Part shown: positions 26,715-35,006 of the stretch, piece after piece
Numbering within the stretch: the stretch's first letter is position 1
Layout of the letters: each line of letters opens with the position of its first letter
NCBI RefSeq assembly: GCF_001469895.1
Contig: NZ_LOPY01000040.1
Location: 186,001 to 250,000 of the forward strand
Source: Pseudoalteromonas sp. XI10
GTDB taxonomy: Bacteria > Pseudomonadota > Gammaproteobacteria > Enterobacterales > Alteromonadaceae
Reading direction: 5' to 3'
Length of the DNA stretch: 64,000 nt
Notes under the pieces: generated by a model
What the model saw: only the letters and a program-made list of their open reading frames with translations
Databases searched by the model: none
Told to the model about the DNA's origin: nothing
Made by a program: the position numbers and the translations under genes

Positions 26715-27628
26715 TACAAACTTACCTCTTGGTTTTGTTCCAGCACAGATTGCTGAGCAAAATACACAGCGCCCATTTCCGGTGGTTGAATAGGAGATTC
26801 AACGCGTTTGGCAATATCTTCTGCAAGCCACTTATTTAATGGCTCAGCTAAGCCACCAATCATAGATAAGCGTGGCGGGTTATTCTCTAATAAACGCTGA
26901 GCTAATTTACTTACGTAATCAGCACCCTCTTTAACAATCGAAACCGCAACTTTGTCATTGTTATTGGCTGCTTCAAATACATAGCGGGCTAATTTGGCAA
27001 AACTACTCGAAGGCTGACCAGACATTTTCTCAACAATCGCCATCGCATTGTCAGCTGCAAAATGCTCGGTGATCACTTTAGTCAGATTTGTTGATTCGCC
27101 TAGGCCATCAAGGTCTAGTAATGTCGCTTTTATTGCTTCAAGACCCATCCAGGCACCACTGCCTTTATCGCCTAGAGCAAAGCCATGACCGCCAAAGTTA
27201 GTTGTGCGACCATTTACACAAGAAAAACCACAAGAGCCAGTGCCTGTGATGATCACCGCACCATCACTCCCTTCGTGGGCGCCGATACAGGCTGTATGTA
27301 AGTCAGTGGTGAGGAACATTTGTTTAAATGGATGCTCCCATTCCATAATCTTTTCGTACAAGCTTGGTAGGTTTACGCCTGCTAAACCTAAGCCTGCATA
27401 AAGCTGATGAACGGTTTCAAGCGGTAAACCCGCATCACGAAGTGCTAATTGTGTTGAAACCATAATTGATTCGAGAGTACGTTCCAAACCATGTAATGGA
27501 TTTGCAGGACCACCTAGGCCAGTTCCTAATACACCTTGTTTAACAGAGTAGATAGTTGCTCGACATTTCGTTCCGCCACCATCGATACCAATAAACAATT
27601 GGTCCTCATTCACACTCTTCGCCATCAT
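26714..27628 (-). CDS. nagK: N-acetylglucosamine kinase, BadF/BadG/BcrA/BcrD ATPase type (NagK)
   Basis: 304 residues. LFIGIDGGGTKCRATIYS is the phosphate-1 motif, ITGTGSCGFSC the phosphate-2 loop, and FALGDKGSGAWMGLEAI and LSMIGGLAEPLN are the connecting and adenosine motifs of the ASKHA fold. It should phosphorylate imported GlcNAc at O6. This family replaces PTS-based uptake in Alteromonadales. It is the first gene of the nagK-nagA(-nagX) transcript, with a NagR-like operator about 105 bp upstream (27733-27748). Translation can begin at 27628 or at the adjacent ATG (27625). Confidence 0.93.
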   Translation of the reverse strand: MMAKSVNEDQLFIGIDGGGTKCRATIYSVKQGVLGTGLGGPANPLHGLERTLESIMVSTQLALRDAGLPLETVHQLYAGLGLAGVNLPSLYEKIMEWEHPFKQMFLTTDLHTACIGAHEGSDGAVIITGTGSCGFSCVNGRTTNFGGHGFALGDKGSGAWMGLEAIKATLLDLDGLGESTNLTKVITEHFAADNAMAIVEKMSGQPSSSFAKLARYVFEAANNNDKVAVSIVKEGADYVSKLAQRLLENNPPRLSMIGGLAEPLNKWLAEDIAKRVESPIQPPEMGAVYFAQQSVLEQNQEVSL

Positions 27629-27998
27629 TTAACGACCCCTAGCCTTCGTTTAGTTTTTGTCTAAATCGCATTATTTTTCTTATCAGAATGCGAAATCATC
27701 TCAACCTTTGTTGATTTAATGTTACACAACAAATGACAGCGTTGTCATTATATTTTTTATAAAAATTCGTATAACTTTCATATTTATTTTTAATTTATTG
27801 AATTAAAACGCTTTATTTAACAGACAAGAAAATTAGAAACCACATCAACAATGTCCCATAACACCTTTATTTATGCTTTTTTGCATAATTTAGTGCGTTG
27901 TGCGTGACTATTCCTTTATTTATCATCAAGTGTAGCTAATGTTAGCTTAGCTGAAATAATACTTTAGTTAAACATTTTATTTTTATAGGAATATTTTT
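27629..27998. promoter_or_regulatory. 370-bp intergenic region, nagK promoter
   Basis: Very AT-rich and non-coding. It holds the NagR-like operator listed separately and presumably the nagK promoter. The distal half (27850-27998) lies downstream of the NYN gene and shows no clear terminator. Confidence 0.45.
27733..27748. promoter_or_regulatory. NagR-like operator upstream of nagK
   Basis: Palindrome ATGACAGCGTTGTCAT, flanked by A and T. It matches the nagB site with transitions only in the centre. Expected to repress the nagKA(X) transcript in the absence of GlcNAc-6-phosphate. Confidence 0.82.
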
Positions 27999-28493
27999 TT
28001 ACCTTGATAGTAGCAGTGAATCATCAATACAATGAAATTCAGCAGCAGATTGTTTTAAAATATCTGCGGTGAGGTGCTCTGCCCCATAGACATCACACGG
28101 TAGCTGATACTTATTCGCTAAGTGACCAAGTAATAATGCAAAATCACCATCACCCGAAAGTAATACCATTTTATCGAGCTGCTTGGCATGCTCTAGCATG
28201 TCAATGGTAATGCCAACATCCCAATCCCCTTTCGCACTGCCATCTTTGCGCTGAATAAAAGGTTTCAGTTTTACCTCAAAGCCAATTGCGCGCAGAATAT
28301 TTTGAAACTGCGATTGCTTTTCATCCCCACGATATATTGCATACGCAATGGCGCAATCAATTTGGTAGCGTTCGCTCATTTGTGCCCAAAAGGCATTGTA
28401 GTCAAAATTTTTCTTGTAGCTTTCTCTACAGGTGTAATAAATGTTTTGTACATCTACAAAGATACCGACTCTTGGCTTATCAACTGCTGACAT
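27999..28493 (-). CDS. NYN-domain (LabA/DUF88-like) protein, putative ribonuclease
   Basis: 164 residues, essentially a single NYN/PIN-like domain. The acidic residues expected for metal binding are visible: VGIFVDVQNIYY (about 9-20), KGDWDVGITIDML (about 89-101) and VLLSGDGDFALLL (about 109-121). This is the LabA_like NYN signature and suggests metal-dependent RNA cleavage; the target is unknown. Start at ATG 28493. It is divergent from the SatD-like gene, with a 155-bp region between them that contains the triple palindrome. Confidence 0.87.
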   Translation of the reverse strand: MSAVDKPRVGIFVDVQNIYYTCRESYKKNFDYNAFWAQMSERYQIDCAIAYAIYRGDEKQSQFQNILRAIGFEVKLKPFIQRKDGSAKGDWDVGITIDMLEHAKQLDKMVLLSGDGDFALLLGHLANKYQLPCDVYGAEHLTADILKQSAAEFHCIDDSLLLSR

Positions 28494-28539
28494 AACTTTT
28501 CTGTTTTTAGTGATTTGTGTTCACTGTAGCATATCTAGG

Positions 28540-28568
28540 TTGATATTTACGAAAAAGTAACCTAAATT
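28540..28568 (+). promoter_or_regulatory. Predicted promoter of the SatD-like operon
   Basis: TTGATA (28540-28545), 17-bp spacer, TAAATT (28563-28568). The -10 falls inside the first of three palindromes, so binding there would be expected to block transcription. Prediction by eye. Confidence 0.4.
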
Positions 28569-28630
28569 GGTTACATAAAACAAAGTAACCAAATTTGGTT
28601 ACTTATCGCGATGTAACTAAATTAAGTTAC
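28557..28630. repeat. Three 18-bp palindromes spaced exactly 28 bp apart (putative operator array)
   Basis: GTAACCTAAATTGGTTAC (28557-28574), GTAACCAAATTTGGTTAC (28585-28602, a perfect palindrome) and GTAACTAAATTAAGTTAC (28613-28630). Each fits GTAACY-N6-RGTTAC, and the period is 28 bp with 10-bp spacers of unrelated sequence. The array ends 18 bp before the SatD-like ATG. It is not a CRISPR: units are palindromic, only three, and close to a start codon. Confidence 0.85.
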
Positions 28631-28648
28631 TTAATCTAAGGGATCATA

Positions 28649-29263
28649 ATGATTGCGGTGATCAGTGGTGATTTAATTAAATCACAAAAAATTCCACAAC
28701 AAGAATACGATGCCATGCTTTATCAGCTTGATCAAAGCTTACGCTTTGTTGCTAAGCGCTTTAACGCAAGCTTTACCATTTACCGTGGCGATGCATTGCA
28801 AGTACAGCTAACAGAGCCTGAGCTGGTATGTCATGCTGCCATCTTGTTGTATTTGCAAATGAAGGCAGCCAATTATGAGCTGCGACAAAGCTTGGCTATT
28901 GGCTCACTCGACAACCCACGCGCCGATATAAAAACAGCCACAGGCAGTGCTTATACCTTATCTGGCCGTGGTTTAGATAACATTGGCCAGCAACGCTTAG
29001 TGTTAAATATTGAAAATAACGTCCTTGAAGAAGGCTTTGTGCTTAATATTGCGCTTGTCGAAGTCCTGCTAGAAAAAATGAGTCAAAAGCAGGCTAATGC
29101 CCTGTTTTATTATTTAACCGCCGAGAACAACAGCCATGCAGAGCTTGCCAAAGAGCTTAATACTAGCCGGGAGAATGTCACTAAGTTACTCAACCTAGCC
29201 CATTATCAGCTTATCGAGCGCTTTATAAATTACAGCCAAACCACACTCAAAGGATTGTTATGA
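28649..29263 (+). CDS. SatD-like protein with C-terminal helix-turn-helix
   Basis: 204 residues, soluble. The N-terminal two-thirds (about 1-145) resembles the SatD family (MIAVISGDLIKSQKIPQQ, FTIYRGDALQVQL, RQSLAIGSLD, SGRGLDNI). The C-terminal 55 residues contain HAELAKELNTSRENVTKLLN, which looks like a sigma-r4-type HTH. The start has an AAGGG ribosome-binding site 6 bp upstream. It overlaps the DUF3307 gene by 4 bp. SatD family function is not established. Because it has a possible DNA-binding tail and is preceded by three palindromes, autoregulation is an attractive inference but is unproven. Confidence 0.78.
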   Translation: MIAVISGDLIKSQKIPQQEYDAMLYQLDQSLRFVAKRFNASFTIYRGDALQVQLTEPELVCHAAILLYLQMKAANYELRQSLAIGSLDNPRADIKTATGSAYTLSGRGLDNIGQQRLVLNIENNVLEEGFVLNIALVEVLLEKMSQKQANALFYYLTAENNSHAELAKELNTSRENVTKLLNLAHYQLIERFINYSQTTLKGLL

Positions 29264-30012
29264 CCAGTTTTGCTCTACTACTCACCGCGTTAGTACTGGG
29301 TCACTTACTTGCTGACTTTTATTGGCAGCCAATGAGCTGGGTACACGATAGAAACAACCGTCACTTTCGTGCTAGTAAGCTCTATCTGCATGTATTAACA
29401 CACGGCGTGACCTCTTTAGCCGTGCTCACACTGTGGGAATACACATACGGCTGGCAAGAGTTCTCTCGTGTATTGATAGCAACTGGTGCGATTATGCTAA
29501 GCCACTATGTCATTGACTTGGCAAAGTCATACTCAAATAAAGGCGTAGTGCCGTTTTTACTCGACCAATTGGCACATCTTGTTGTGATTGTAATGCTGAG
29601 CGTTTGGCTTAGTGATAAAAATGAATTTTATAGCTTAGCGTGGCAAAAGCTGATTGCCCTCGATACCTTGTTTGTTATTGCAGCTTATTTATTAGTACTT
29701 AACCCAAGCTCTGTGTTTATTCGCATGATGCTGGAGAAAATCAATATTCAGATAAACAATGAAGGCAGTATTCCTGCTGCAGGGCATTTTATAGGCTTGC
29801 TCGAGCGAGTGTTAATGTTGAGCTTTATTTTGCTAGGTGAATACGGCGGCGTGGGCTTTCTACTGGCGGCCAAGTCTATCTTTCGATTTGGTGATTTAAA
29901 AGAAAGTAGCGAAAAACAACTCACTGAATATGTCATGCTGGGCACTTTGTTAAGTGTCACCGTAACACTCTTTATTGGTGTCGCCACCTTATATTGCATT
30001 AAACTCGTTTAA
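29260..30012 (+). CDS. DUF3307 membrane protein
   Basis: 250 residues. About six hydrophobic helices: LLLTALVLGHLLADFYWQ opens with the HLLADF motif diagnostic of DUF3307, then helices near 45-62, 72-92, 105-125, 135-150 and 205-245. YVIDLAKSY is also conserved. It overlaps the SatD-like gene by 4 bp (ATGA), so the two are translationally coupled; SatD and DUF3307 are linked in many genomes. Function unknown. It ends before the bidirectional terminator at 30027-30053. Confidence 0.87.
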   Translation: MTSFALLLTALVLGHLLADFYWQPMSWVHDRNNRHFRASKLYLHVLTHGVTSLAVLTLWEYTYGWQEFSRVLIATGAIMLSHYVIDLAKSYSNKGVVPFLLDQLAHLVVIVMLSVWLSDKNEFYSLAWQKLIALDTLFVIAAYLLVLNPSSVFIRMMLEKINIQINNEGSIPAAGHFIGLLERVLMLSFILLGEYGGVGFLLAAKSIFRFGDLKESSEKQLTEYVMLGTLLSVTVTLFIGVATLYCIKLV

Positions 30013-30026
30013 TCGCTTAGAAAAAC

Positions 30027-30053
30027 AAAAACGCGCAATTGCGCGTTTTTTTT
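30027..30053. terminator. Bidirectional terminator between DUF3307 and rhlE
   Basis: AAAAACGCGC-AATT-GCGCGTTTTT; perfect stem with A and T flanks in the convergent gap. Confidence 0.9.
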
Positions 30054-30066
30054 ATTTTTACTGTTA

Positions 30067-31506
30067 TTAACTATCCGCAGCGGGTTTACGTCTTGGGCGA
30101 GATGGCCCAGATACACGCTGGCGATTACCCGCAGGTTTATTACCTGCTGGTTTAGTGTTATTTGATTTATTCCCGTTGTTTGCACCTTTTTGGTTTTGGC
30201 CTTGCTCTTTACCCTTACCCTGCCACTTACCTTGTGAAGGACGCTTTTGCGATTTAGGTTTTGGCTTTTGTGCAGGTTTTGCTGCACCTTGAGCTGGTGC
30301 TTTTGGTTTTTTCGGTTTCTTTGGCTTTTTCGGCTTGATTGGACGCGTATCTAGTGGCTTTTCAGCAACCGGTTTGCTTGGCTCAAAACCTGCTTCAGTC
30401 GCACGCGGAATAAGCTCACCAATAAAGCGCTCAATACCATACAAATCGTCGGCATCATCTGCAGTTACAAACGAAATAGCATGGCCTGATGCACCCGCTC
30501 GACCTGTACGGCCAATACGGTGTACGTAATCTTCATAAATATTCGGTAGATCGTAGTTAACAACGTGAGGTAACTCAACAATATCAAGACCACGGGCAAC
30601 AATATCGGTTGCCACTAATACACGTACTTCACCTGATTTAAAGCCTTCGAGTGCCTTAACGCGAGCGCCTTGCGATTTATTACCGTGAATGGCAGCACCC
30701 ACAATATCATCGCGTTCAAGCTGCTTAACTAAACGGTTTGCACCATGCTTGGTACGGCAAAATACTAATACTTGTTGCCAATCATTGGTACGGATCAAGT
30801 GGCTAAGTAATGCTGTTTTACGTGATTTATCTACCGCATAAACAGATTGAGCAACCGTTTTAGCTGTGGTGTTTTTTGCCGCAACTGAAATTTCAACGGG
30901 GTCGTTAATGAGCCCTTTTGCAAGTTCACGAATTTCATCTGAGAAAGTCGCTGAGAACATCAGGTTTTGACGTTTAGCAGGCAATTTAGCAATGATACGT
31001 TTGATGTCATGAATAAAGCCCATATCAAGCATACGGTCGGCTTCATCAAGGATCAGCACTTCTAAATCATCAAACTTAACAGCGTTTTGATTGTGTAGGT
31101 CTAATAAACGACCAGGTGTGGCAACTAAAATATCAACACCTTTACGAAGGCGCATCATTTGCGGATTAATTTTAACGCCGCCATAAACAACAAATGAGCT
31201 AACATTTGAATGCTTAGCGTATTGCTCAACATTTTCGCTTACTTGTAAAGTCAGCTCACGGGTTGGTGCCAATACTAATGCACGTACTTTGTTGCCACCC
31301 GCTTTAGGGCCTTTTGACAAACGCTCAATTAACGGCAGCGTAAAACCTGCTGTTTTACCTGTGCCAGTTTGCGCTGCGGCCATAACATCGCGGCCTTCAA
31401 TGATCGCAGGGATAGCTTGTGATTGAATAGGCGTTGGTGCTTCATAGCCCTTTTCTAAAACTGCATTTACTAAAGCTGGTGATAAACCTAACCCATCAAA
31501 ACTCAT
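30067..31506 (-). CDS. rhlE: DEAD-box RNA helicase RhlE
   Basis: 479 residues from ATG 31506 ([13 protein letters not shown]), preceded by AGAGAGA; the upstream extension to 31593 is not expected in the family. Helicase motifs in order: Q motif [23 protein letters not shown], Ia LAPTREL, Ib [49 protein letters not shown] and [12 protein letters not shown]. The C-terminal tail (about 380-479) is low-complexity Lys/Pro/Gln/Asn-rich, as usual in RhlE. Expected to act in ribosome assembly and RNA remodelling, especially in the cold. Confidence 0.95.
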   Translation of the reverse strand: MSFDGLGLSPALVNAVLEKGYEAPTPIQSQAIPAIIEGRDVMAAAQTGTGKTAGFTLPLIERLSKGPKAGGNKVRALVLAPTRELTLQVSENVEQYAKHSNVSSFVVYGGVKINPQMMRLRKGVDILVATPGRLLDLHNQNAVKFDDLEVLILDEADRMLDMGFIHDIKRIIAKLPAKRQNLMFSATFSDEIRELAKGLINDPVEISVAAKNTTAKTVAQSVYAVDKSRKTALLSHLIRTNDWQQVLVFCRTKHGANRLVKQLERDDIVGAAIHGNKSQGARVKALEGFKSGEVRVLVATDIVARGLDIVELPHVVNYDLPNIYEDYVHRIGRTGRAGASGHAISFVTADDADDLYGIERFIGELIPRATEAGFEPSKPVAEKPLDTRPIKPKKPKKPKKPKAPAQGAAKPAQKPKPKSQKRPSQGKWQGKGKEQGQNQKGANNGNKSNNTKPAGNKPAGNRQRVSGPSRPRRKPAADS

Positions 31507-31635
31507 ACTATCTCTCTTTAAAAAATTCAGCCGATACGGCGAAGTGCGCGCATTATACCTAGGATAGTCAATAATGCATGGAATTATTTGCAAACTAGTA
31601 CTTAATAGTGAACTTAGCCGATTTATTTAAGGCAT

Positions 31636-31661
31636 AAAAAAAGCGGCTCTAATGCCGCTTT
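31636..31661 (-). terminator. Terminator after the 2OG-oxygenase gene
   Basis: AAAGCGGC-N6-GCCGCTTT with a T7 tail on the minus strand, 18 bp past the stop. Confidence 0.88.
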
Positions 31662-31678
31662 ATTCTCATAACCAATCT

Positions 31679-32521
31679 TTACTTAACACCAAGTTCGCGT
31701 AAGCGCTCTTGTAAGTAGCTGTCTGCTGTGTAGCGCTCAGAAAGCACAACATCAGGACGCGGGTGTAAGAATAGTGGTAACGAAATACGTGATTTCGTTG
31801 ACGCTTTACCCGTTGGGTTGATCACGCGGTGAATCGTTGATGGGAAGTAACCACCTGACGCTTCTTGTAACATGTCACCAATATTGATGATCAGGTTACC
31901 AAAATCACATGGTACGTCTAACCAACCACCATCTGTTTTTTGTACTTGTAAACCTGGCTCATTTGCCGCAGGTAATACAGTTAGTAAGTTGATATCACCA
32001 TGCGCTGCCGCACGGATTGCACCTGGCTCTTCATCACCTGTCATTGGAGGGTAATGCAGAATACGTAGGAGTGTTTGCTCAGAGTTAGCAATCATATCTT
32101 TAAGGTCGATAGAGAACTTAGCACGCACCTCTTCTGGTGCTTCAGCTTGAACCCAGCTTAATAATGTTGCTGCAAACTCATTCGCTAAACGGTAGTACTC
32201 ACGGATTTCTTCTTCTAGCTGTGCTGGAACACGGCCTTTTGGATAAACGTGGTAGTACTCTTTAATATCTTTAACGGTAAAGCCTTTTGCAACTTCTGAC
32301 ACTGATGGTGGGAAGTAACCATCTTGTGTTTCTTTTGAAAATAAAAACTCGTGCTTTTGCTCAGAATTAAAGAATTCTTGCCAATTTTTGTAAATAGACT
32401 CAACTAATGACTGAGGGATTGGGTGATTTTTTAATACACCGAAACCTGTGTTTCTTAGTGACTCAACAAATTGAGCGGCCGCATCGCTCGCTTTATAATC
32501 AACGGTAGGTAAATGTTGCAT
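31679..32521 (-). CDS. Isopenicillin-N-synthase-like 2OG-Fe(II) oxygenase
   Basis: 280 residues. The C-terminal double-stranded beta-helix contains the HxD...H iron triad: AAHGDINLLTVL (about residue 174-176) and PSTIHRVINPTG (about residue 230), followed by KSRISLPLFLHP, whose RxS binds 2-oxoglutarate. The N-terminal DIOX_N-like part has SLRNTGFGVLKNHPIPQ. Members oxidise diverse small molecules; the substrate here is unknown. It is monocistronic with its own terminator and is divergent from the MBL-fold gene, so the region with the FNR-type box may control it too. Confidence 0.92.
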   Translation of the reverse strand: MQHLPTVDYKASDAAAQFVESLRNTGFGVLKNHPIPQSLVESIYKNWQEFFNSEQKHEFLFSKETQDGYFPPSVSEVAKGFTVKDIKEYYHVYPKGRVPAQLEEEIREYYRLANEFAATLLSWVQAEAPEEVRAKFSIDLKDMIANSEQTLLRILHYPPMTGDEEPGAIRAAAHGDINLLTVLPAANEPGLQVQKTDGGWLDVPCDFGNLIINIGDMLQEASGGYFPSTIHRVINPTGKASTKSRISLPLFLHPRPDVVLSERYTADSYLQERLRELGVK

Positions 32522-32660
32522 TTGTCTTTTCCAGTGAATAAGGTTCTAGAAGTCTGTGCTAAGCATAGCATTTCTTCATTATAGCGCTTCGCGAGGATAG
32601 AGAAACACAGGCAAAAACATAAGGACTTATGTCCGCCCCACCTTGCTTAGCTCCTTAACT

Positions 32661-32674
32661 TTGATACAGATCAA
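32661..32674. promoter_or_regulatory. FNR/EtrA-type box upstream of the MBL-fold gene
   Basis: TTGATACAGATCAA is a perfect TTGAT-N4-ATCAA site. A TATAAT hexamer follows at 32691-32696, which puts the box about 35-45 bp upstream of the likely transcription start of the gene at 32760, a typical activator position. The site could also act on the divergent oxygenase gene. Confidence 0.65.
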
Positions 32675-32759
32675 CTAAGCCTTTAAGTAGTATAATATGT
32701 ACTATTACCTAAACTTTGATATGGTTAATTAGACACATTTCAACGCAAAAGGATCGCTA

Positions 32760-33647
32760 ATGTTCAAAAATCTGCAAATCTTACTTTTCAGTGCGCTGAT
32801 ACTTGTAACCAATCAGGCCATCTGTGCAGAACAAGCCAACTATAAAGTCGAAAATATTAAAGACAACGTATATCGCTTTAGTGCTGGCCATTACCACAGC
32901 GCTTTTATGATTGTTGATAACCTTGCCTTAGTGACTGATCCAATTAATAGCGATGCCGCAAAATACTTAAAAAGCTATATCAAGAAAACCTTTAACGCCG
33001 AAATCAAATTTATGCTGTACAGCCATAGCCATGTTGACCATGCGATGGGCGGTAATGAGCTAATCGATAACAACACCACGGTCGTTGCTCACCAGTTTGC
33101 AGCTGATGACCTTAAATTAAATAAAGTGCCTACAGCCCTACCTGATCTTACATTTACCGATACACTCAAAGTCGATTTAGGTGATAGTTACGTGCAGCTG
33201 AAATATTATGGGCCTAATAATGGCCGAGGCAATGTCAGTATGCGCTTTATGCCTGCCAATGTACTTTATGTTGTTGATTGGATTGTGCTTGGCCGCATGC
33301 CATATAAAAACCTGATTGGTTACGATATTAACGGCATGCTGCATTCAACCAAAGCGGTGCTAAATGAACCTGCGTTTGCTGCATTTATAGGTGGCCATGC
33401 AGATACTGGCAACCGCGATGATGTTGTCTCGTACTTACACTATATTCAAGACTTACACACTGCCGTGCGCGATGGCATGTTAAAAGGTAAAAATCTTGCG
33501 ACCTTACAAAAAGAAATAAGCTTGCCTCAATACAGCCATTTAAAAATGTACCAGCAATGGCTACCACTGAATATTGAAGGTGTGTATAACAACCTTGTCG
33601 AGATGGGCTATTTTAATTTTCGCAGCGACATTGATGCTCAGTTTTAA
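32760..33647 (+). CDS. Secreted MBL-fold metallo-hydrolase
   Basis: 295 residues. A signal peptide (about 1-22, ending NQAICA) is followed by the metallo-beta-lactamase fold. The zinc motif HSHVDH (HxHxDH, near residue 90) is intact, with GRGNVSMRFMPANVLYVVDW giving the metal-bridging Asp and FIGGHADTGNRDD the last histidine. The subfamily (lactamase versus other periplasmic hydrolase) cannot be told. Probably monocistronic, and possibly FNR-activated. Its 3' end converges on the hydrolase gene at 33655 within a 28-bp perfect inverted repeat. Confidence 0.9.
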   Translation: MFKNLQILLFSALILVTNQAICAEQANYKVENIKDNVYRFSAGHYHSAFMIVDNLALVTDPINSDAAKYLKSYIKKTFNAEIKFMLYSHSHVDHAMGGNELIDNNTTVVAHQFAADDLKLNKVPTALPDLTFTDTLKVDLGDSYVQLKYYGPNNGRGNVSMRFMPANVLYVVDWIVLGRMPYKNLIGYDINGMLHSTKAVLNEPAFAAFIGGHADTGNRDDVVSYLHYIQDLHTAVRDGMLKGKNLATLQKEISLPQYSHLKMYQQWLPLNIEGVYNNLVEMGYFNFRSDIDAQF

Positions 33648-33658
33648 CTGAGCATCAA
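33631..33658. terminator. Perfect 13-bp inverted repeat at the convergent gene ends
   Basis: TTGATGCTCAGTT-TT-AACTGAGCATCAA covers the last codons and stop of the MBL gene and reaches the stop of the facing hydrolase. There is no T-run, so it is a stem that may protect or terminate both transcripts rather than a classic terminator. Confidence 0.55.
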
Positions 33659-34386
33659 TAGCGAGATAAAAACGCGTTAAGTTCTTTACTCATAAGCGCT
33701 ACAAGCGCTTTTGGGCCACCATCATACATATCGTTATGGCGCGAATCTTTAAGCTTAATTTGCGTCACGGGGTATACAGCGAGCTCTTGCGGTGTTAGCA
33801 ATACGTTGTTATCTGCTGGGTAATCACTACCGCGTAGTGTCAGTACAGCAATATTTTTGTTCCTTGGGGTCAGCATACGGCGATGATCAAGGGTGATCAG
33901 CTTAGACACCTTAGCGGGATAAATAGCGGCATATAATGCTGCAATATCACCTCCATTTGAGTGACCAAATAAAGTGAGCTGATTAAAGTCATACGCAGGA
34001 TAACGCTTTGCAAGTTCTACGGCTAAAAACTCAAGGGTTTGTACACCACGGTGCCAGTTTTCCATACGGGTGGTCATGTATGGTGGCTCCGGGTTTAAAC
34101 TCGGATCACCTTTTAACTCATGAGCAACTTCAACCGTAAAATAACCATGCTGATGAAAGGCCTGCTGGGCAAATTGATAGTCTGTATGTGCCATACCATA
34201 GCCTGCCCCAATAAACGCCACGGGGCATTTCTTCTTTATCGTGCATTTGCTATCGGCTGCTGTAATGGTCACCGGAATATCGCGTGCCCGCTCAGTATCA
34301 AACAGTGTCTCTGTTTGATTTGCAAAGGCTGTTTGCCCGCTAAGGGTTAAAGCGAGCATTAGCGCCGCCTTTTTAAAATTTAACAT
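33655..34386 (-). CDS. Secreted alpha/beta hydrolase
   Basis: 243 residues. A signal peptide (MLNFKKAALMLALTLSGQTA, cleavage near residue 22 at AFA) precedes an alpha/beta-hydrolase fold. The nucleophile elbow is TLFGHSNGG (Ser about residue 142), and the C-terminal segment KDSRHNDMYDGG probably contains the catalytic His. The oxyanion region FIGAGYGM fits. The substrate is unknown; a lipase/esterase or peptidase-like activity is possible. It is the last of a four-gene minus-strand run (35800 to 33655) that may be one operon: small membrane protein, pentapeptide-repeat protein, GNAT and this protein. Confidence 0.82.
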   Translation of the reverse strand: MLNFKKAALMLALTLSGQTAFANQTETLFDTERARDIPVTITAADSKCTIKKKCPVAFIGAGYGMAHTDYQFAQQAFHQHGYFTVEVAHELKGDPSLNPEPPYMTTRMENWHRGVQTLEFLAVELAKRYPAYDFNQLTLFGHSNGGDIAALYAAIYPAKVSKLITLDHRRMLTPRNKNIAVLTLRGSDYPADNNVLLTPQELAVYPVTQIKLKDSRHNDMYDGGPKALVALMSKELNAFLSRY

Positions 34387-34393
34387 ACTATAA

Positions 34394-34975
34394 CTACGCT
34401 AATTTGAATTCTAAGCTACGTTTAACCATAGGCCATTCACCATCAATGATTGAAAACACCACGGTGTCGCGTACGCATCCATCGGCCATTATTTGGTGAT
34501 TACGAAGCACCCCATCTTGTTTCGCCCCTAAGCGAGCAATGGCATTGCGCGAAGCCTGATTATGCCAATGGGTACGAAACTCAACAGCAATCACATTAAG
34601 TGTTTCAAATGCATAACTCAGCAGCAGTTTTTTACATTCAGTATTAACCCCAGTACGCTGAAAACGCTTGGCATACCAGGTATAGCCAATTTCTAAACGG
34701 CGATTTTTGCTGTCGATATTACAAAAGCGAGTTGAGCCTATCACCTCACCGGTGTGTTTATCGATGACAGCAAATGGTATTGCGCGACCAAGTGACTGTT
34801 GTTCAAACGCCATATTTAAATAATCGTCAACACGTTCTTCATTGGGCACCGAGGTAAACCAAAGCTCCCAAAGCTTTCCATCTGAAGCTGCGTTTACTAA
34901 AGCATCACGGTGCTCAAGCGTTAACGGCACTAATTTAACAAATTGACCTTCTAAGGTAATGGGACTTAAATCCAT
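34394..34975 (-). CDS. GNAT-family N-acetyltransferase
   Basis: 193 residues. RimJ/RimL-like GNAT fold: VKLVPLTLEHRDALVNA (strand 1/helix 1), IGSTRFCNIDSKNRRLEIG, a conserved TWYAKRFQRTGVNTECKKLL that gives the acetyl-CoA-binding loop, and VEFRTHWHNQASRNAIARLG. The acceptor (protein N-terminus, ribosomal protein or small molecule) is unknown. It is 7 bp upstream of the hydrolase gene in the same direction. Confidence 0.88.
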   Translation of the reverse strand: MDLSPITLEGQFVKLVPLTLEHRDALVNAASDGKLWELWFTSVPNEERVDDYLNMAFEQQSLGRAIPFAVIDKHTGEVIGSTRFCNIDSKNRRLEIGYTWYAKRFQRTGVNTECKKLLLSYAFETLNVIAVEFRTHWHNQASRNAIARLGAKQDGVLRNHQIMADGCVRDTVVFSIIDGEWPMVKRSLEFKLA

Positions 34976-35006
34976 AACTTTCCTTAACCTTAATTAGCAA
35001 TAATAT

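Noticed and set aside
28557..28630. Three repeats considered as a CRISPR array
   Set aside because: The units are 18-bp palindromes with only 10-bp spacers, three in number and next to a start codon; there are no cas genes. Operator sites fit better.
30009..30287. 92-residue minus-strand frame at the rhlE 3' end
   Set aside because: Alternate frame of the low-complexity rhlE tail.
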